Program-made: the position numbers and the translations under genes | Shown: positions 26,316 through 35,395 of the stretch, in pieces | How the letters are laid out: every line of letters begins with the position of its first letter | Position numbering within the stretch: position 1 is the stretch's first letter | Notes under the pieces: generated by a model | The model's database searches: none | What the model saw: the letters and a program-made list of their open reading frames with translations, nothing else | Told to the model about the DNA's origin: nothing | DNA from: Pseudomonas sp. B21-040 | Lineage (GTDB): Bacteria > Pseudomonadota > Gammaproteobacteria > Pseudomonadales > Pseudomonadaceae | NCBI RefSeq assembly: GCF_024748695.1 | Contig: NZ_CP087176.1 | Location: 4,395,501-4,459,500 of the forward strand | Length of the DNA stretch: 64,000 bases | Reading direction: 5' to 3'

Positions 26316-27656
26316 ATGACGCTGCGCGTTTTGTTTGTGTTGATGCTGTGCGCCGGCCTGCCATTGACGGCATCGGCCGGTGATTTACCGACAACCGCCA
26401 ATGGCCCGGTGCTGCGCATCCAGGGTTCCAACACCATCGGTGCGGCCTTGGGTCCGGCGCTGGTCGAAGGCATGCTGCGCGAACAGGGCCTGCTCAAGGT
26501 TCACAGCGAAGCACCGGACAAAGCCAACGAACTGCAAGTTGTCGGCGAAACGGCCCAAGGCCATCGCGTCGTGGTGGAGGTCGCGGCCCACGGTTCCAGC
26601 ACCGGTTTCACCGCGCTGAAAAACAGGTCCGCCGACCTCGCCGCGTCTTCGCGCCCGATCAAGGACAGCGAACGGGTCGACCTCGAACCCTTGGGCGACT
26701 TCAAAAGCCCCGACGCCGAACAAGTCATCGCGATCGATGGGCTGGCCATCATCCTGCACCCGCAAAACCCGCTGAACCAACTCGATACCGAACAACTGGC
26801 GCGAATTTTCAGTGGCGAAGTCAAAACCTGGGAAGAACTCGGCGGCAGAGGCGGCGCCATTCATTTGTATGCGCGGGATGACCAATCGGGCACCTACGAC
26901 ACCTTCAAGGAATTAGTCCTCAGCCGTCGTGGAAAAACGCTCAACAGCGCTGCGAAACGCTTCGAATCCAGTGAGCAATTGTCCGACGCGGTCAGTCTGG
27001 ACCCGCAAGGCATCGGTTTCATCGGCCTGCCTTATGTGCGCCAGGCCAAAGCCGTGGCCATCGTCGACGGCCAATCCCAGGCAATGCTGCCACTCAATAG
27101 CCTGATCGCCACGGAAGACTATCCGCTGTCGCGCCGGCTGTTCTTTTACCTGCCGCCCCACGCCCAAAACCCTTGGGCCGAGGCCTTGGCGACGTTCGCT
27201 CAAAGCAATAAAGGCCAGGCGATTGTCGCGGCCAACGGTTTTATCGCTCAGACCGTCCAGGCCATCACGGTGACGCCGAACGCGCTGATGCCCGAGGCTT
27301 ACCAGGCGCTCAGTCGCCATGCTCAGCGACTGTCGGTGAATTTCCGCTTTGAAGAAGGCAGTGCCACGCTGGACAACAAGGCCCAGCAAGACCTGTCACG
27401 GGTGCTCGACTATATAAAGCAGCACGACAAGACCAACCGCGAGGTCACGCTGGTAGGGTTTGGTGACGCCAAGAGTGACCCGGCGCGTGCCGATCTGCTG
27501 TCGAAGCTGCGGGCGATGGCCGTGCGGCGGGAATTGGTGAAAAGCGGTGTGGTGTTTCGCGAGATCCGCGGTTTTGGCGCCGAAATGCCGGTGGCGACCA
27601 ATAGCGGCGATGAGGGGCGGATCAAGAATCGGCGGGTTGAGGTTTGGGTGTATTGA
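26316..27656 (+). CDS. PstS-like substrate-binding protein fused to an OmpA-like peptidoglycan-binding domain
   Basis: A 446-residue exported protein with signal peptide (LFVLMLCAGLPLTASA, cleavage near residue 21). Residues about 30-290 form a phosphate-binding-protein-like domain (IQGSNTIGAALGPAL; ARDDQSGTYDTFKEL). Residues about 340-446 form an OmpA-like domain (FRFEEGSATLDNKAQQDL; final GRIKNRRVEVWVY). It is therefore a periplasmic ligand-binding protein tied to the cell wall, not a simple ABC receptor, and no pst or other transporter genes adjoin it. Ligand and function are unknown. It is flanked by REPINs and is probably a single-gene unit. Confidence 0.85.
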   Translation: MTLRVLFVLMLCAGLPLTASAGDLPTTANGPVLRIQGSNTIGAALGPALVEGMLREQGLLKVHSEAPDKANELQVVGETAQGHRVVVEVAAHGSSTGFTALKNRSADLAASSRPIKDSERVDLEPLGDFKSPDAEQVIAIDGLAIILHPQNPLNQLDTEQLARIFSGEVKTWEELGGRGGAIHLYARDDQSGTYDTFKELVLSRRGKTLNSAAKRFESSEQLSDAVSLDPQGIGFIGLPYVRQAKAVAIVDGQSQAMLPLNSLIATEDYPLSRRLFFYLPPHAQNPWAEALATFAQSNKGQAIVAANGFIAQTVQAITVTPNALMPEAYQALSRHAQRLSVNFRFEEGSATLDNKAQQDLSRVLDYIKQHDKTNREVTLVGFGDAKSDPARADLLSKLRAMAVRRELVKSGVVFREIRGFGAEMPVATNSGDEGRIKNRRVEVWVY

Positions 27657-27686
27657 GTCAGATGCTGATACGGTGGATCGGCTGAC

Positions 27687-27756
27687 GCTATCGCGAGCAA
27701 GCTCGGCTCCCACAGGGGTCACGCTGTACCTGTGGGAGCCGAGCTTGCTCGCGATG
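27687..27756. repeat. REPIN
   Basis: Two inverted REP copies about 20 bp apart between the PstS/OmpA gene and the converging acyl-CoA dehydrogenase. Confidence 0.85.
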
Positions 27757-27775
27757 AACGATGACGCGGTCTAAC

Positions 27776-29005
27776 TTACTGCCCGCTACGCATCATCTCT
27801 TTAGGCACGTACTTGCCGATCTCGAACTTGCCAATGGCTGCGCGGTGTACTTCGTCCGGGCCGTCGGCCAGGCGCAGGGTGCGCTGCATCGCATACATGT
27901 AGGCCAGCGGGAAATCGTTGGACACCCCGGCCCCGCCATGGATCTGGATCGCCCGGTCGATAACCCGCAATGCCACGTTTGGCGCAACCACCTTGATCTG
28001 CGCGATTTCGCTCTTCGCCACCTTGTTGCCCACGGTGTCCATCATGTACGCCGCTTTTAACGTCAGCAGGCGTGCCATGTCGATTTCCATCCGCGAGTCG
28101 GCAATCTTGTCGATATTGCCGCCCAGGCGTGCCAACGGCTTACCGAACGCAGTACGGCTGACCGAGCGTTTGCACATCAATTCCAGCGCCCGTTCAGCCA
28201 TGCCGATCGAACGCATGCAGTGGTGAATCCGGCCTGGGCCAAGGCGGCCCTGAGCGATTTCGAAGCCGCGCCCTTCGCCCAACAGGACGTTTTCATACGG
28301 CACGCGGACGTTTTCGAACAGCACTTCGGCGTGGCCGTGAGGCGCGTCGTCATAACCGAACACAGGCAGCGGACGCACGATCTTCACGCCCGGGGCATCC
28401 ACCGGCACCAGAATCATCGAGTGCTGCGCGTGGCGCGGTGCATCCGGGTTACTCAGGCCCATGAAAATCAGAATTTTGCAGCGTGGATCGCAGGCACCTG
28501 AGGTCCACCATTTTTTGCCGTTGATGACCCACTCGTCACCATCACGCACAGCGCGGGCGGCCATGTTGGTGGCGTCGGAGGACGCGACGTCCGGCTCGGT
28601 CATGGCGAACGCCGAGCGGATCTCGCCGCGCAGCAGTGGTTCGAGCCAGCGTTGTTTCTGTTCTTCGTTGGCGTAACGCACCAACACTTCCATGTTGCCG
28701 GTGTCGGGTGCCGAGCAGTTGAACGGCTCTGGCCCCAGCAACGAGCGGCCCATGATTTCAGCCAATGGCGCGTATTCGAGGTTGGTCAGGCCGGCACCGA
28801 GTTCGGACTCAGGCAGAAACAAATTCCACAGACCTTCAGCCTTGGCCTTGAGTTTAAGTTCTTCCATGATCGCGGTCGGCTGCCAGCGATCACCTTCGGC
28901 AACCTGGCGCTCGAACACGGCTTCGGCGGGATAAACGTAAGTGTCCATGAACGCGGTCACGCGCTCACGCAGTTCTTGCACCTTGGGCGAATAAGCGAAA
29001 TCCAT
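27776..29005 (-). CDS. Acyl-CoA dehydrogenase (ACAD10/11-like)
   Basis: A 409-residue flavoprotein that introduces a double bond into an acyl-CoA. FAD/substrate segments [15 protein letters not shown] and [10 protein letters not shown] are clear. The C-terminal ADGPDEVHR holds the catalytic acidic residue typical of the ACAD10/11-like branch, so it is distinct from LiuA. It stands alone, divergent from a LysR gene that probably controls it. ATG 29003-29005 is chosen; an in-frame TTG lies 6 nt upstream. Confidence 0.88.
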   Translation of the reverse strand: MDFAYSPKVQELRERVTAFMDTYVYPAEAVFERQVAEGDRWQPTAIMEELKLKAKAEGLWNLFLPESELGAGLTNLEYAPLAEIMGRSLLGPEPFNCSAPDTGNMEVLVRYANEEQKQRWLEPLLRGEIRSAFAMTEPDVASSDATNMAARAVRDGDEWVINGKKWWTSGACDPRCKILIFMGLSNPDAPRHAQHSMILVPVDAPGVKIVRPLPVFGYDDAPHGHAEVLFENVRVPYENVLLGEGRGFEIAQGRLGPGRIHHCMRSIGMAERALELMCKRSVSRTAFGKPLARLGGNIDKIADSRMEIDMARLLTLKAAYMMDTVGNKVAKSEIAQIKVVAPNVALRVIDRAIQIHGGAGVSNDFPLAYMYAMQRTLRLADGPDEVHRAAIGKFEIGKYVPKEMMRSGQ

Positions 29006-29106
29006 GAGCAATTACCTTCTTGGGCAGAGGTTGTTTAGGTCATGCGATTGATGCTAGAACAGCGCTGATAATTTACCTAGCCTATTCTCGGCGTGTATTA
29101 ACATTC

Positions 29107-29130
29107 ATCACCGATATATGATCGGGTGAT
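29107..29130. promoter_or_regulatory. Dyad in the acdh/lysR divergent promoter
   Basis: ATCACCGAT and ATCGGGTGAT flank a 5-bp centre as a nearly perfect inverted repeat midway between the two divergent genes. It is a candidate LysR operator. Confidence 0.5.
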
Positions 29131-29163
29131 CGCCAAGGCCTCCGGCCACAACGAAATGCCCCA

Positions 29164-29171
29164 AACAATAA
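29164..29171 (+). promoter_or_regulatory. Crc/Hfq A-rich motif in a lysR leader
   Basis: AACAATAA (AAYAAYAA consensus) lies 12 nt before the LysR start codon and overlaps its weak ribosome site, suggesting catabolite repression of this regulator. Confidence 0.4.
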
Positions 29172-29183
29172 GAGTGCAGCGCA

Positions 29184-30113
29184 ATGAATCTGAGCAAGGT
29201 CGACCTCAACCTTTTCATCGTCTTCGACGCGATCTACACCGAAGCCAACCTGACCCGTGCCGGGCAGATTGTCGGCATTACTCAGCCAGCGGTCTCGAAC
29301 GCTCTGGCTCGCCTGCGCGAGACCTTCAACGATCCGTTGTTTGTACGCACCGCCCAAGGCATGGTGCCGACGCCGATGGCGCAGAACATCATCGGGCCGG
29401 TGCGTAACGCCCTCTCTCTACTGCGCGTATCGGTGCAGGAAAGCCGCATATTCAACCCGCTGCAGGCGGTCAAGACCTACCGCATCAGCATGACCGACCT
29501 CACTGAAGCAGTGATCCTGCCGCCGCTGTTCCAGCGCCTGCGCCGTCTGGCCCCGACAGTGATCATCGAAAGCTTCCTGTCCAAGCGCCGCGAGACCACC
29601 AAGGAACTGGCGGCCGGGCGTCTCGACTTCGCGGTGGATGCGCCGCTCAACACCGACCCGCAGGTGCGTCACGTCAAGTTGATGGAAGACCGCTACGTGT
29701 GCGCCATGCGCAAGGGGCATCCGCTGGCGGGTAAAGAGAAATTCACCCTGGATGATTACCTGTCGCTGACCCACATCCACATATCCAGCCGCCGCAGCGG
29801 TCTGGGCCATGTCGATCTGGCTCTGGGGAAGATGGGCATCCAGCGCAAGATCGCGCTTCGGTCCCAGCACTATTTGATGGCTTCGCAAGTGTTACAGCAG
29901 ACCGACATGGTCATGACCGTGCCGGAGCGCTTCGCCCGTCGCAATGACTTGCACGCCTTCAGCCTGCCGGTCAACGACGTGCCACCGGTGGAAACGCACC
30001 TCTACTGGCATGAAAGCACCGACCAGGACCCGGCCAACCGCTGGATGCGCGAGCAGATGATCGAGTTGTGCCAGCAGGTGACGGCGCATGAGAAGAAGCT
30101 CGAAAAGGCGTAG
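29184..30113 (+). CDS. LysR-family transcriptional regulator
   Basis: A 309-residue regulator with an N-terminal winged helix-turn-helix (NLTRAGQIVGITQPAVSNAL, about residues 23-42) and a periplasmic-binding-type effector domain. It is of the NodD/LinR-like type, with DLNLF at the start. It is divergent from the acyl-CoA dehydrogenase and probably controls it. The inducer is unknown. Confidence 0.88.
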   Translation: MNLSKVDLNLFIVFDAIYTEANLTRAGQIVGITQPAVSNALARLRETFNDPLFVRTAQGMVPTPMAQNIIGPVRNALSLLRVSVQESRIFNPLQAVKTYRISMTDLTEAVILPPLFQRLRRLAPTVIIESFLSKRRETTKELAAGRLDFAVDAPLNTDPQVRHVKLMEDRYVCAMRKGHPLAGKEKFTLDDYLSLTHIHISSRRSGLGHVDLALGKMGIQRKIALRSQHYLMASQVLQQTDMVMTVPERFARRNDLHAFSLPVNDVPPVETHLYWHESTDQDPANRWMREQMIELCQQVTAHEKKLEKA

Positions 30114-30124
30114 GCATCATCGTT

Positions 30125-30196
30125 CATCGCGGGCAAGCCTTGCTCCTACAGGTTCGGCTCAGATCCTGTAGGAGCGAGGCTTGCCCGCGAAGAGGC
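30125..30196. repeat. REPIN
   Basis: Inverted REP pair between the LysR gene and liuR. Confidence 0.85.
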
Positions 30197-30224
30197 CCGC
30201 ATTGACAGCGAAAACCGCTGCCCC

Positions 30225-30240
30225 TTGACGTAAACGTCAA
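30225..30240 (+). promoter_or_regulatory. LiuR palindrome in front of liuR
   Basis: TTGACGTAAACGTCAA is a 16-bp near-perfect palindrome 42 nt upstream of the liuR start. It matches the two palindromes at 34106-34121 and 34149-34164 and indicates autoregulation. Confidence 0.75.
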
Positions 30241-30282
30241 CCTGCCATTAGCTTAGCGCCATGACCTTTTTCGAGCGCCTCC

Positions 30283-30681
30283 ATGAGCAGCCAGACCTAT
30301 AGCATTTCCGACCTCGCCCGCGAGCTCGACATCACCACGCGGGCCATCCGCTTTTATGAAGAGCAAGGCCTGCTCAGCCCCGAACGTCGCGGTCAGGAAC
30401 GCATCTATTCGCCCCGCGACAAGGTCAGTCTGAAACTGATCCTGCGAGGCAAGCGCATAGGCTTCTCGCTGGCCGAATGCCGCGAGCTGATCGAGCTATA
30501 CGACCCGACCGGTGGCAATCAGAAACAACTGCAAACCATGCTGACCAAAATCGCCGAACGCCGCGAACAGCTGGAGCAGCAAATGCTCGACATCGAACAG
30601 ATGAAGCTGGAACTGGATACCGCGCAGGAGCGTTGCGTCCAGGCGCTGGAGCAAACGATCAAGAGCCAACAGGTCGTGTAG
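30283..30681 (+). CDS. liuR: MerR-family regulator of leucine/isovalerate catabolism
   Basis: A 132-residue MerR-type protein: helix-turn-helix YSISDLARELDITTRAIRFY, wing ERRGQERIYSPRD, then a C-terminal dimerisation coiled coil (about residues 80-125). No cysteine pattern for metal sensing is present. Its partner genes are liuE and liuABCD, and LiuR-type palindromes precede both itself and liuA. I infer that it represses the pathway until a branched acyl-CoA intermediate is present. Confidence 0.88.
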   Translation: MSSQTYSISDLARELDITTRAIRFYEEQGLLSPERRGQERIYSPRDKVSLKLILRGKRIGFSLAECRELIELYDPTGGNQKQLQTMLTKIAERREQLEQQMLDIEQMKLELDTAQERCVQALEQTIKSQQVV

Positions 30682-30771
30682 GAGCTGAGCTTGCTCGCGA
30701 AAGCGTCAGGTCAGTCGACATCGATGTTGAAGGCCATACCGCTATCGCGAGCAAGCTTGGCTCCTACAGGG
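30678..30771. repeat. REPIN between liuR and liuE
   Basis: Two inverted REP copies separated by about 40 bp lie within what is probably a single transcript; they may form a large mRNA hairpin between the two genes. Confidence 0.8.
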
Positions 30772-30810
30772 TTCTGTGAACATTCAGACAATTACAACAG
30801 GTCCAACGCC

Positions 30811-31710
30811 ATGTCCCTTCCTACCCACGTACGCATTGTCGAAGTCGGCCCACGCGACGGTCTGCAAAACGAAGCCCAGCCCATCAGCGTTGCCGACAAG
30901 GTGCAACTGGTCGACGCGCTGACCGCCGCCGGCCTTGGCTATATAGAAGTCGGCAGTTTCGTTTCGCCAAAGTGGGTGCCGCAAATGGCCGGTTCCGCCG
31001 AGGTCTTCGCGCAGATCCAGCGCAAGCCGGGCGTCACCTACGGCGCGCTCGCCCCCAACCTGCGCGGGTTTGAAGACGCAATGGCGGCGGGTGTAAAGGA
31101 GGTGGCCGTGTTCGCCGCCGCCTCCGAGGCGTTTTCCCAACGCAACATCAACTGCTCGATCAGCGAAAGCCTGGAGCGTTTCGTGCCCATCATGGAGGCG
31201 GCCAAACAACACGGCGTGAGCGTGCGCGGTTACGTGTCCTGCGTGCTGGGCTGCCCTTACGAAGGTAACGTCGCCCCCGAGCAAGTCGCCCTGGTTGCGC
31301 GCGAGCTCTATGCGATGGGCTGTTATGAAGTGTCATTGGGCGACACGATCGGCACGGGCACCGCTGGCGCCACCCGCAAGCTGTTCGAAGTGGTCTCGGC
31401 CAGCGTGCCCCGCGAAAAACTCGCCGGGCACTTCCACGACACCTACGGCCAGGCCATGGCCAACATCTACGCCAGCCTGCTGGAAGGTATCTCGGTGTTC
31501 GACAGTTCCATCGCCGGCCTCGGCGGCTGCCCGTACGCCAAGGGCGCCAGCGGTAACGTTGCCACTGAAGATGTGGTTTACCTGCTCAACGGCCTGGGAA
31601 TCGAGACGGGTATCAATCTGGATGCATTGATTCTGGCCGGTCAGCAGATTTGCACGGTGTTGGGGCGTGTGACCGGTTCGCGCGTGGCCAAGGCTCGCAG
31701 CGCACAGTGA
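30811..31710 (+). CDS. liuE: Hydroxymethylglutaryl-CoA lyase
   Basis: A 299-residue HMG-CoA lyase (also called MvaB) that cleaves HMG-CoA to acetoacetate and acetyl-CoA, the last step of leucine breakdown. Motifs GPRDGLQNE (metal/catalytic Arg-Asp), SLGDTIGTG and the signature GLGGCPYAKGASGN with the catalytic Cys are present. The start is ATG 30811; the open frame extends further upstream into REP sequence and is not coding there. Confidence 0.94.
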   Translation: MSLPTHVRIVEVGPRDGLQNEAQPISVADKVQLVDALTAAGLGYIEVGSFVSPKWVPQMAGSAEVFAQIQRKPGVTYGALAPNLRGFEDAMAAGVKEVAVFAAASEAFSQRNINCSISESLERFVPIMEAAKQHGVSVRGYVSCVLGCPYEGNVAPEQVALVARELYAMGCYEVSLGDTIGTGTAGATRKLFEVVSASVPREKLAGHFHDTYGQAMANIYASLLEGISVFDSSIAGLGGCPYAKGASGNVATEDVVYLLNGLGIETGINLDALILAGQQICTVLGRVTGSRVAKARSAQ

Positions 31711-31720
31711 GTGTGTCTGG

Positions 31721-31763
31721 GTGTTACCGCGCGGTCTCAATGGTGGGCGCAAGCGAGTAACAC
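31721..31763 (+). promoter_or_regulatory. Probable CbrB activator site of crcY
   Basis: GTGTTAC (31721-31727) and GTAACAC (31757-31763) form an inverted pair about 110-150 bp before the sigma54 start point. TGTTAC-type elements are reported for CbrB, the activator of the CrcZ family; the assignment is from memory of that system. Confidence 0.6.
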
Positions 31764-31844
31764 GGAAACAGATTCTAGGGTTTTACCTGAGGCGCAAAAC
31801 CTTACAAAATCACAAAGCATTGATTTTAAAGGGTTTTTAAAAGT

Positions 31845-31860
31845 TGGCACGGCTTCTGCT
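31845..31860 (+). promoter_or_regulatory. Sigma54 promoter of crcY
   Basis: TGGCACGGCTTCTGCT carries the GG-N10-GC spacing of -24/-12 promoters with a near-consensus -24 box, placing the start near 31871. Confidence 0.8.
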
Positions 31861-31870
31861 ATCACTACTG

Positions 31871-32250
31871 CATAACAAGAACAAAAAAAGCAGCAAACCT
31901 AATAAAAATAAGACGTAACGACTCTGACATAACAAAAACAACACGGCAGAGACGCAGCTAACAGATTTTTTTGGAGAAGGTGTGCTTTTCAGGGTGCTTT
32001 TCGGAGTAACCCGCAACCGGGCAGAGAACAATAAAACTACCCTCAGGTAGCTCCCGAACTGGTTGGATCGCTTAGCGAAAAAGTAGATCAGCGCTCAAAA
32101 AAATACGTTTGCTCTTGATCCCGGATGGGGATCGACAAAAACAGCGGTAAAGGGTCACGGTCACTAAAAACAAAAACAGACCGCCCCTCAATAATAAAAA
32201 AAGAGCACGCGCAACGACAAAATTAAAGGGGAGCTTCGGCTCCCCTTTGT
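31871..32250 (+). ncRNA. crcY: CrcY-type small RNA (CrcZ/CrcX/CrcY family), Crc/Hfq antagonist
   Basis: This gap between liuE and the acyl-CoA synthetase is A-rich, codes for nothing convincing, and has a sigma54 promoter at its left and an intrinsic terminator at its right, giving an RNA of about 380 nt. It contains about six A-rich catabolite motifs (for example AACAAGAACAA, AACAATAAAA, AATAATAAAA), the hallmark of RNAs that sequester Hfq/Crc and relieve catabolite repression. I recall P. putida CrcY (about 370 nt) lying beside mvaB, the same neighbourhood, so I call CrcY and not CrcZ (beside cbrB). Exact ends are estimates. Confidence 0.85.
32225..32248 (+). terminator. Terminator of crcY
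   Basis: A perfect 10-bp stem (AAAGGGGAGC/GCTCCCCTTT) with a TTCG tetraloop. A U-rich tail is weak on the plus side but the A/T flanks on both sides could also serve the converging synthetase gene. Confidence 0.8.
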
Positions 32251-32280
32251 GCTTTCCGGCATTTGTGTTTCCCCAATTTC

Positions 32281-32308
32281 CCTGTGGAAGCACACCTGCT
32301 CCCACAGG
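32281..32308. repeat. Degenerate REP-like hairpin
   Basis: CCTGTGGAAGCACACCTGCTCCCACAGG is shown here only as a position: the ends CCTGTGG and CCCACAGG pair and match REP ends. It lies just after the synthetase stop codon. Confidence 0.5.
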
Positions 32309-32317
32309 GAAATATGC

Positions 32318-34015
32318 TCAGGCTTTGTTCTCGCGCAATTCTTCGATACTGATCTCACGCATACGGAATTTCTGGATCTTGCCAGTCACCGTCATCGGAA
32401 ACTCCTCGACGAATTTGAAGTAACGCGGCGTCTTGAAGTGCGCGATGCGATCCTTGCACCAGGCTTGCAGCTCTTGCTCGGTAGCGCTGTGGCCAGGGTG
32501 GAATTTGATCCAGGCGACAATCTCTTCGCCATAACGCGAGCACGGGATGCCGATCACCTGCACGTCAGCCACCGCCGGGTGGGTGAAGAAGAACTCTTCC
32601 AACTCCCGTGGGTAAACATTTTCACCGCCACGGATGATCATGTCCTTGTTGCGTCCGGCAATGCACACATAGCCTTCGTCGTTCATGCTCGCCAGGTCGC
32701 CGGTATGCATCCAGCCGGCCTGATCAATGGCTTCCGCCGTGCCTTGCGGGTTGTTCCAATAGCCGAGCATCACGCTGTAACCACGGGTGCACAGTTCGCC
32801 AATGGTGCCGCGCGGCACGAGGTTGCCGGCCTCGTCGATGATTTTGCTTTCCAGTTGCGGCTGGGTGCGACCGACCGTGGTTACGCGCAACTCCAGTTCG
32901 TCTGACGGACCGGTCTGCAACGACACCGGGCTTGTTTCCGTCATGCCGTAGGCAATCTGCACTTCGTTCATGTGCATTTCGTTGATGACCCGGCGCATCA
33001 CCTCGATCGGGCACGTTGCACCGGCCATGATCCCGGTGCGCAGGCTCGACAGGTCAAATTCGGCCCGGCTGGGCTGATCGAGCATGGCGATGAACATGGT
33101 CGGTACGCCATACAACGCTGTGGCTTTTTCTTCAGCGACAGTGGTCAGGGTCAGCAGCGGATCGAAGGCATCACTCGGGTAAATCATGGTGCTGCCATGA
33201 GTGACGCAGCCGAGATTGCCCATGACCATGCCGAAGCAGTGATACAGCGGCACCGGGATCACCAGGCGATCATTGGCGGTCAGGCCCAGGCTTTCGCCGA
33301 CCATGTAACCGTTGTTGAGAATATTGTAGTGACTGAGGGTCGCGCCTTTCGGGAACCCGGTGGTGCCGGAGGTGTACTGGATGTTCACCGGCTGATCGAA
33401 ATGCAGGCTGTCCTGGCGTTCTTGCAACTGCTCAGTCGAAACGCTGGCGGCCAGATCGGCCAATTGTGACCACGGCAGGAAACCTGAAGGCGGCTGCGCA
33501 TCCAGACTGATGACACCGCGCAGGTCGGGCAGGCGTTCACTGTGCAACTTTCCGATGGATTGCTCGGCCAGTTCGGGAACGAGGCCTTGCAGCATCCCGT
33601 GATAGTTGGAGGTTTTGAACGCGCCGGCGCAGACCAGCCATTGGCAACCCGACTGCTTGAGCACATATTCGAGTTCGGAGCTGCGATACGCCGGGTTGAT
33701 GTTGACCAGAATCACGCCGATTTTCGCCGTGGCGAATTGGGTGATGCACCACTGGGCGCAGTTCGGTGCCCAAATGCCGAGACGGTCACCCGCTTGCAGG
33801 CCCAGCGCCAGAAGCGCTCTGGCGTGCAGGTCTACGACGTCGGCCAGTTGCTGCCAGGTGTATCGCAACTGCTGATGGCGCACGACCAGCGCCTCCCCGG
33901 TCGGGTACTGCGCAACGGTGTTATCGAATGCCTGGCCGATGGTCATCGCCAGCAAGGCTTTGTTTTGGGAACCTCGGGTATAGCTGCGCTGCGGGCTTGC
34001 ACTGGGTTGATCCAT
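32318..34015 (-). CDS. Acyl-CoA synthetase (AMP-forming) of the liu locus
   Basis: A 565-residue adenylate-forming enzyme making acyl-CoA from a carboxylic acid, ATP and CoA. AMP-binding motif [15 protein letters not shown]5-like [17 protein letters not shown] and the terminal catalytic Lys in TVTGKIQKF are intact. It is divergent from liuA across two LiuR palindromes, so it probably belongs to the same regulon and activates isovalerate, acetoacetate or a similar acid. ATG 34013-34015 with an AGGGG ribosome site is chosen over an upstream extension that would run into the promoter. The exact substrate is not certain. Confidence 0.87.
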   Translation of the reverse strand: MDQPSASPQRSYTRGSQNKALLAMTIGQAFDNTVAQYPTGEALVVRHQQLRYTWQQLADVVDLHARALLALGLQAGDRLGIWAPNCAQWCITQFATAKIGVILVNINPAYRSSELEYVLKQSGCQWLVCAGAFKTSNYHGMLQGLVPELAEQSIGKLHSERLPDLRGVISLDAQPPSGFLPWSQLADLAASVSTEQLQERQDSLHFDQPVNIQYTSGTTGFPKGATLSHYNILNNGYMVGESLGLTANDRLVIPVPLYHCFGMVMGNLGCVTHGSTMIYPSDAFDPLLTLTTVAEEKATALYGVPTMFIAMLDQPSRAEFDLSSLRTGIMAGATCPIEVMRRVINEMHMNEVQIAYGMTETSPVSLQTGPSDELELRVTTVGRTQPQLESKIIDEAGNLVPRGTIGELCTRGYSVMLGYWNNPQGTAEAIDQAGWMHTGDLASMNDEGYVCIAGRNKDMIIRGGENVYPRELEEFFFTHPAVADVQVIGIPCSRYGEEIVAWIKFHPGHSATEQELQAWCKDRIAHFKTPRYFKFVEEFPMTVTGKIQKFRMREISIEELRENKA

Positions 34016-34105
34016 GACGACCCCTATTGTCTTTATTAGTGGGTTGTTGGACCGAGGCATATGAGTAGCCCCGATCGTTCAGAACTGCCTCTACTCTCGC
34101 TCAAG

Positions 34106-34121
34106 TTGACGTTAACGTAAA
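34106..34121. promoter_or_regulatory. LiuR palindrome 1 in the synthetase/liuA divergent promoter
   Basis: TTGACGTTAACGTAAA, a near-perfect 16-bp palindrome with the same core as the site before liuR. Confidence 0.8.
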
Positions 34122-34148
34122 GGGTGATTGACAGCCATTCGTCACAGG

Positions 34149-34164
34149 CTTACGTTAACGTAAA
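34149..34164. promoter_or_regulatory. LiuR palindrome 2 in the synthetase/liuA divergent promoter
   Basis: CTTACGTTAACGTAAA, centre 43 bp from palindrome 1 and 56 bp before liuA. One site per divergent promoter is a natural reading. Confidence 0.8.
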
Positions 34165-34219
34165 GGTGAGAGCCGAATCACTGCCCTCCCCACCCTACAA
34201 AAAAGCCAAAAGGTGACCC

Positions 34220-35383
34220 ATGAGCTACCCATCCCTGAATTTTGCCCTCGGTGAAACCATCGACATGTTGCGCGATCAGGTTCAGTCCTTCGTCGCCAAA
34301 GAGATCGCCCCGCGCGCTGCTCAGATCGACATCGACAACCTGTTCCCCGCTGACCTGTGGCGCAAATTCGGCGACATGGGCCTGCTCGGCGTCACCGTGC
34401 CAGAGGAGTACGGCGGCGCTGGCCTGGGTTACCTGGCCCATGTGGTGATCATGGAAGAAATCAGCCGCGGCTCGGCGTCGGTCGCCTTGTCCTACGGCGC
34501 CCACTCCAACCTCTGCGTCAACCAGATCAACCGCAACGGCAACCACGAGCAAAAATCCAAGTACCTGCCGAAGCTGATCAGCGGCGAGCACATCGGCGCC
34601 CTGGCCATGAGCGAGCCGAATGCCGGTTCCGACGTGGTCTCGATGAAACTGCGCGCTGACAAACGTGGCGACAAGTACGTGCTCAATGGCAGCAAGACCT
34701 GGATCACCAACGGTCCTGACGCCAACACCTACGTGATCTACGCCAAGACCGACCTGGAAAAAGGCCCGCACGGCATCACCGCGTTCATCGTCGAGCGCGA
34801 CTGGAAAGGCTTCAGCCGCAGCAACAAGTTCGACAAGCTCGGCATGCGCGGCTCGAACACCTGCGAACTGTTTTTCGATGACGTCGAAGTGCCGGAAGAA
34901 AACATCCTCGGCGTGCTCAACGGCGGCGTGAAAGTATTGATGAGCGGCCTCGACTACGAACGCGTCGTCCTTTCGGGTGGCCCGACCGGCATCATGCAGG
35001 CCTGTATGGACCTGATCGTTCCGTACATCCACGACCGCAAGCAGTTCGGCCAAAGCATCGGCGAATTCCAGCTGATCCAGGGCAAAGTTGCCGACATGTA
35101 CACCCAACTCAACGCCAGTCGCGCCTATCTGTACGCCGTGGCCCAGGCTTGCGAACGTGGCGAAACCACGCGCAAGGACGCTGCCGGTGTGATCCTCTAC
35201 AGCGCCGAACGCGCCACGCAAATGGCCCTCGACGCGATCCAGATTCTGGGCGGCAACGGTTACATCAATGAATTCCCGGCAGGTCGTCTGCTGCGTGACG
35301 CCAAGCTGTACGAAATCGGCGCCGGTACCAGTGAGATCCGTCGCATGCTCATCGGTCGCGAACTGTTCAACGAAACCCGCTAA
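34220..35383 (+). CDS. liuA: Isovaleryl-CoA dehydrogenase
   Basis: A 387-residue acyl-CoA dehydrogenase converting isovaleryl-CoA to 3-methylcrotonyl-CoA with FAD. Segments [15 protein letters not shown] and [10 protein letters not shown] bind FAD and substrate; the catalytic Glu of the isovaleryl branch is in [12 protein letters not shown] (near residue 250). It opens the liuABCD operon, with 12 nt to liuB. Confidence 0.95.
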   Translation: MSYPSLNFALGETIDMLRDQVQSFVAKEIAPRAAQIDIDNLFPADLWRKFGDMGLLGVTVPEEYGGAGLGYLAHVVIMEEISRGSASVALSYGAHSNLCVNQINRNGNHEQKSKYLPKLISGEHIGALAMSEPNAGSDVVSMKLRADKRGDKYVLNGSKTWITNGPDANTYVIYAKTDLEKGPHGITAFIVERDWKGFSRSNKFDKLGMRGSNTCELFFDDVEVPEENILGVLNGGVKVLMSGLDYERVVLSGGPTGIMQACMDLIVPYIHDRKQFGQSIGEFQLIQGKVADMYTQLNASRAYLYAVAQACERGETTRKDAAGVILYSAERATQMALDAIQILGGNGYINEFPAGRLLRDAKLYEIGAGTSEIRRMLIGRELFNETR

Positions 35384-35395
35384 ACGGAGCTGTCC

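Noticed and set aside
31837..32305. Two small minus-strand ORFs in the liuE to synthetase gap
   Set aside because: They are Leu/Phe-rich translations of the complement of the A-rich CrcY RNA and lack ribosome sites.
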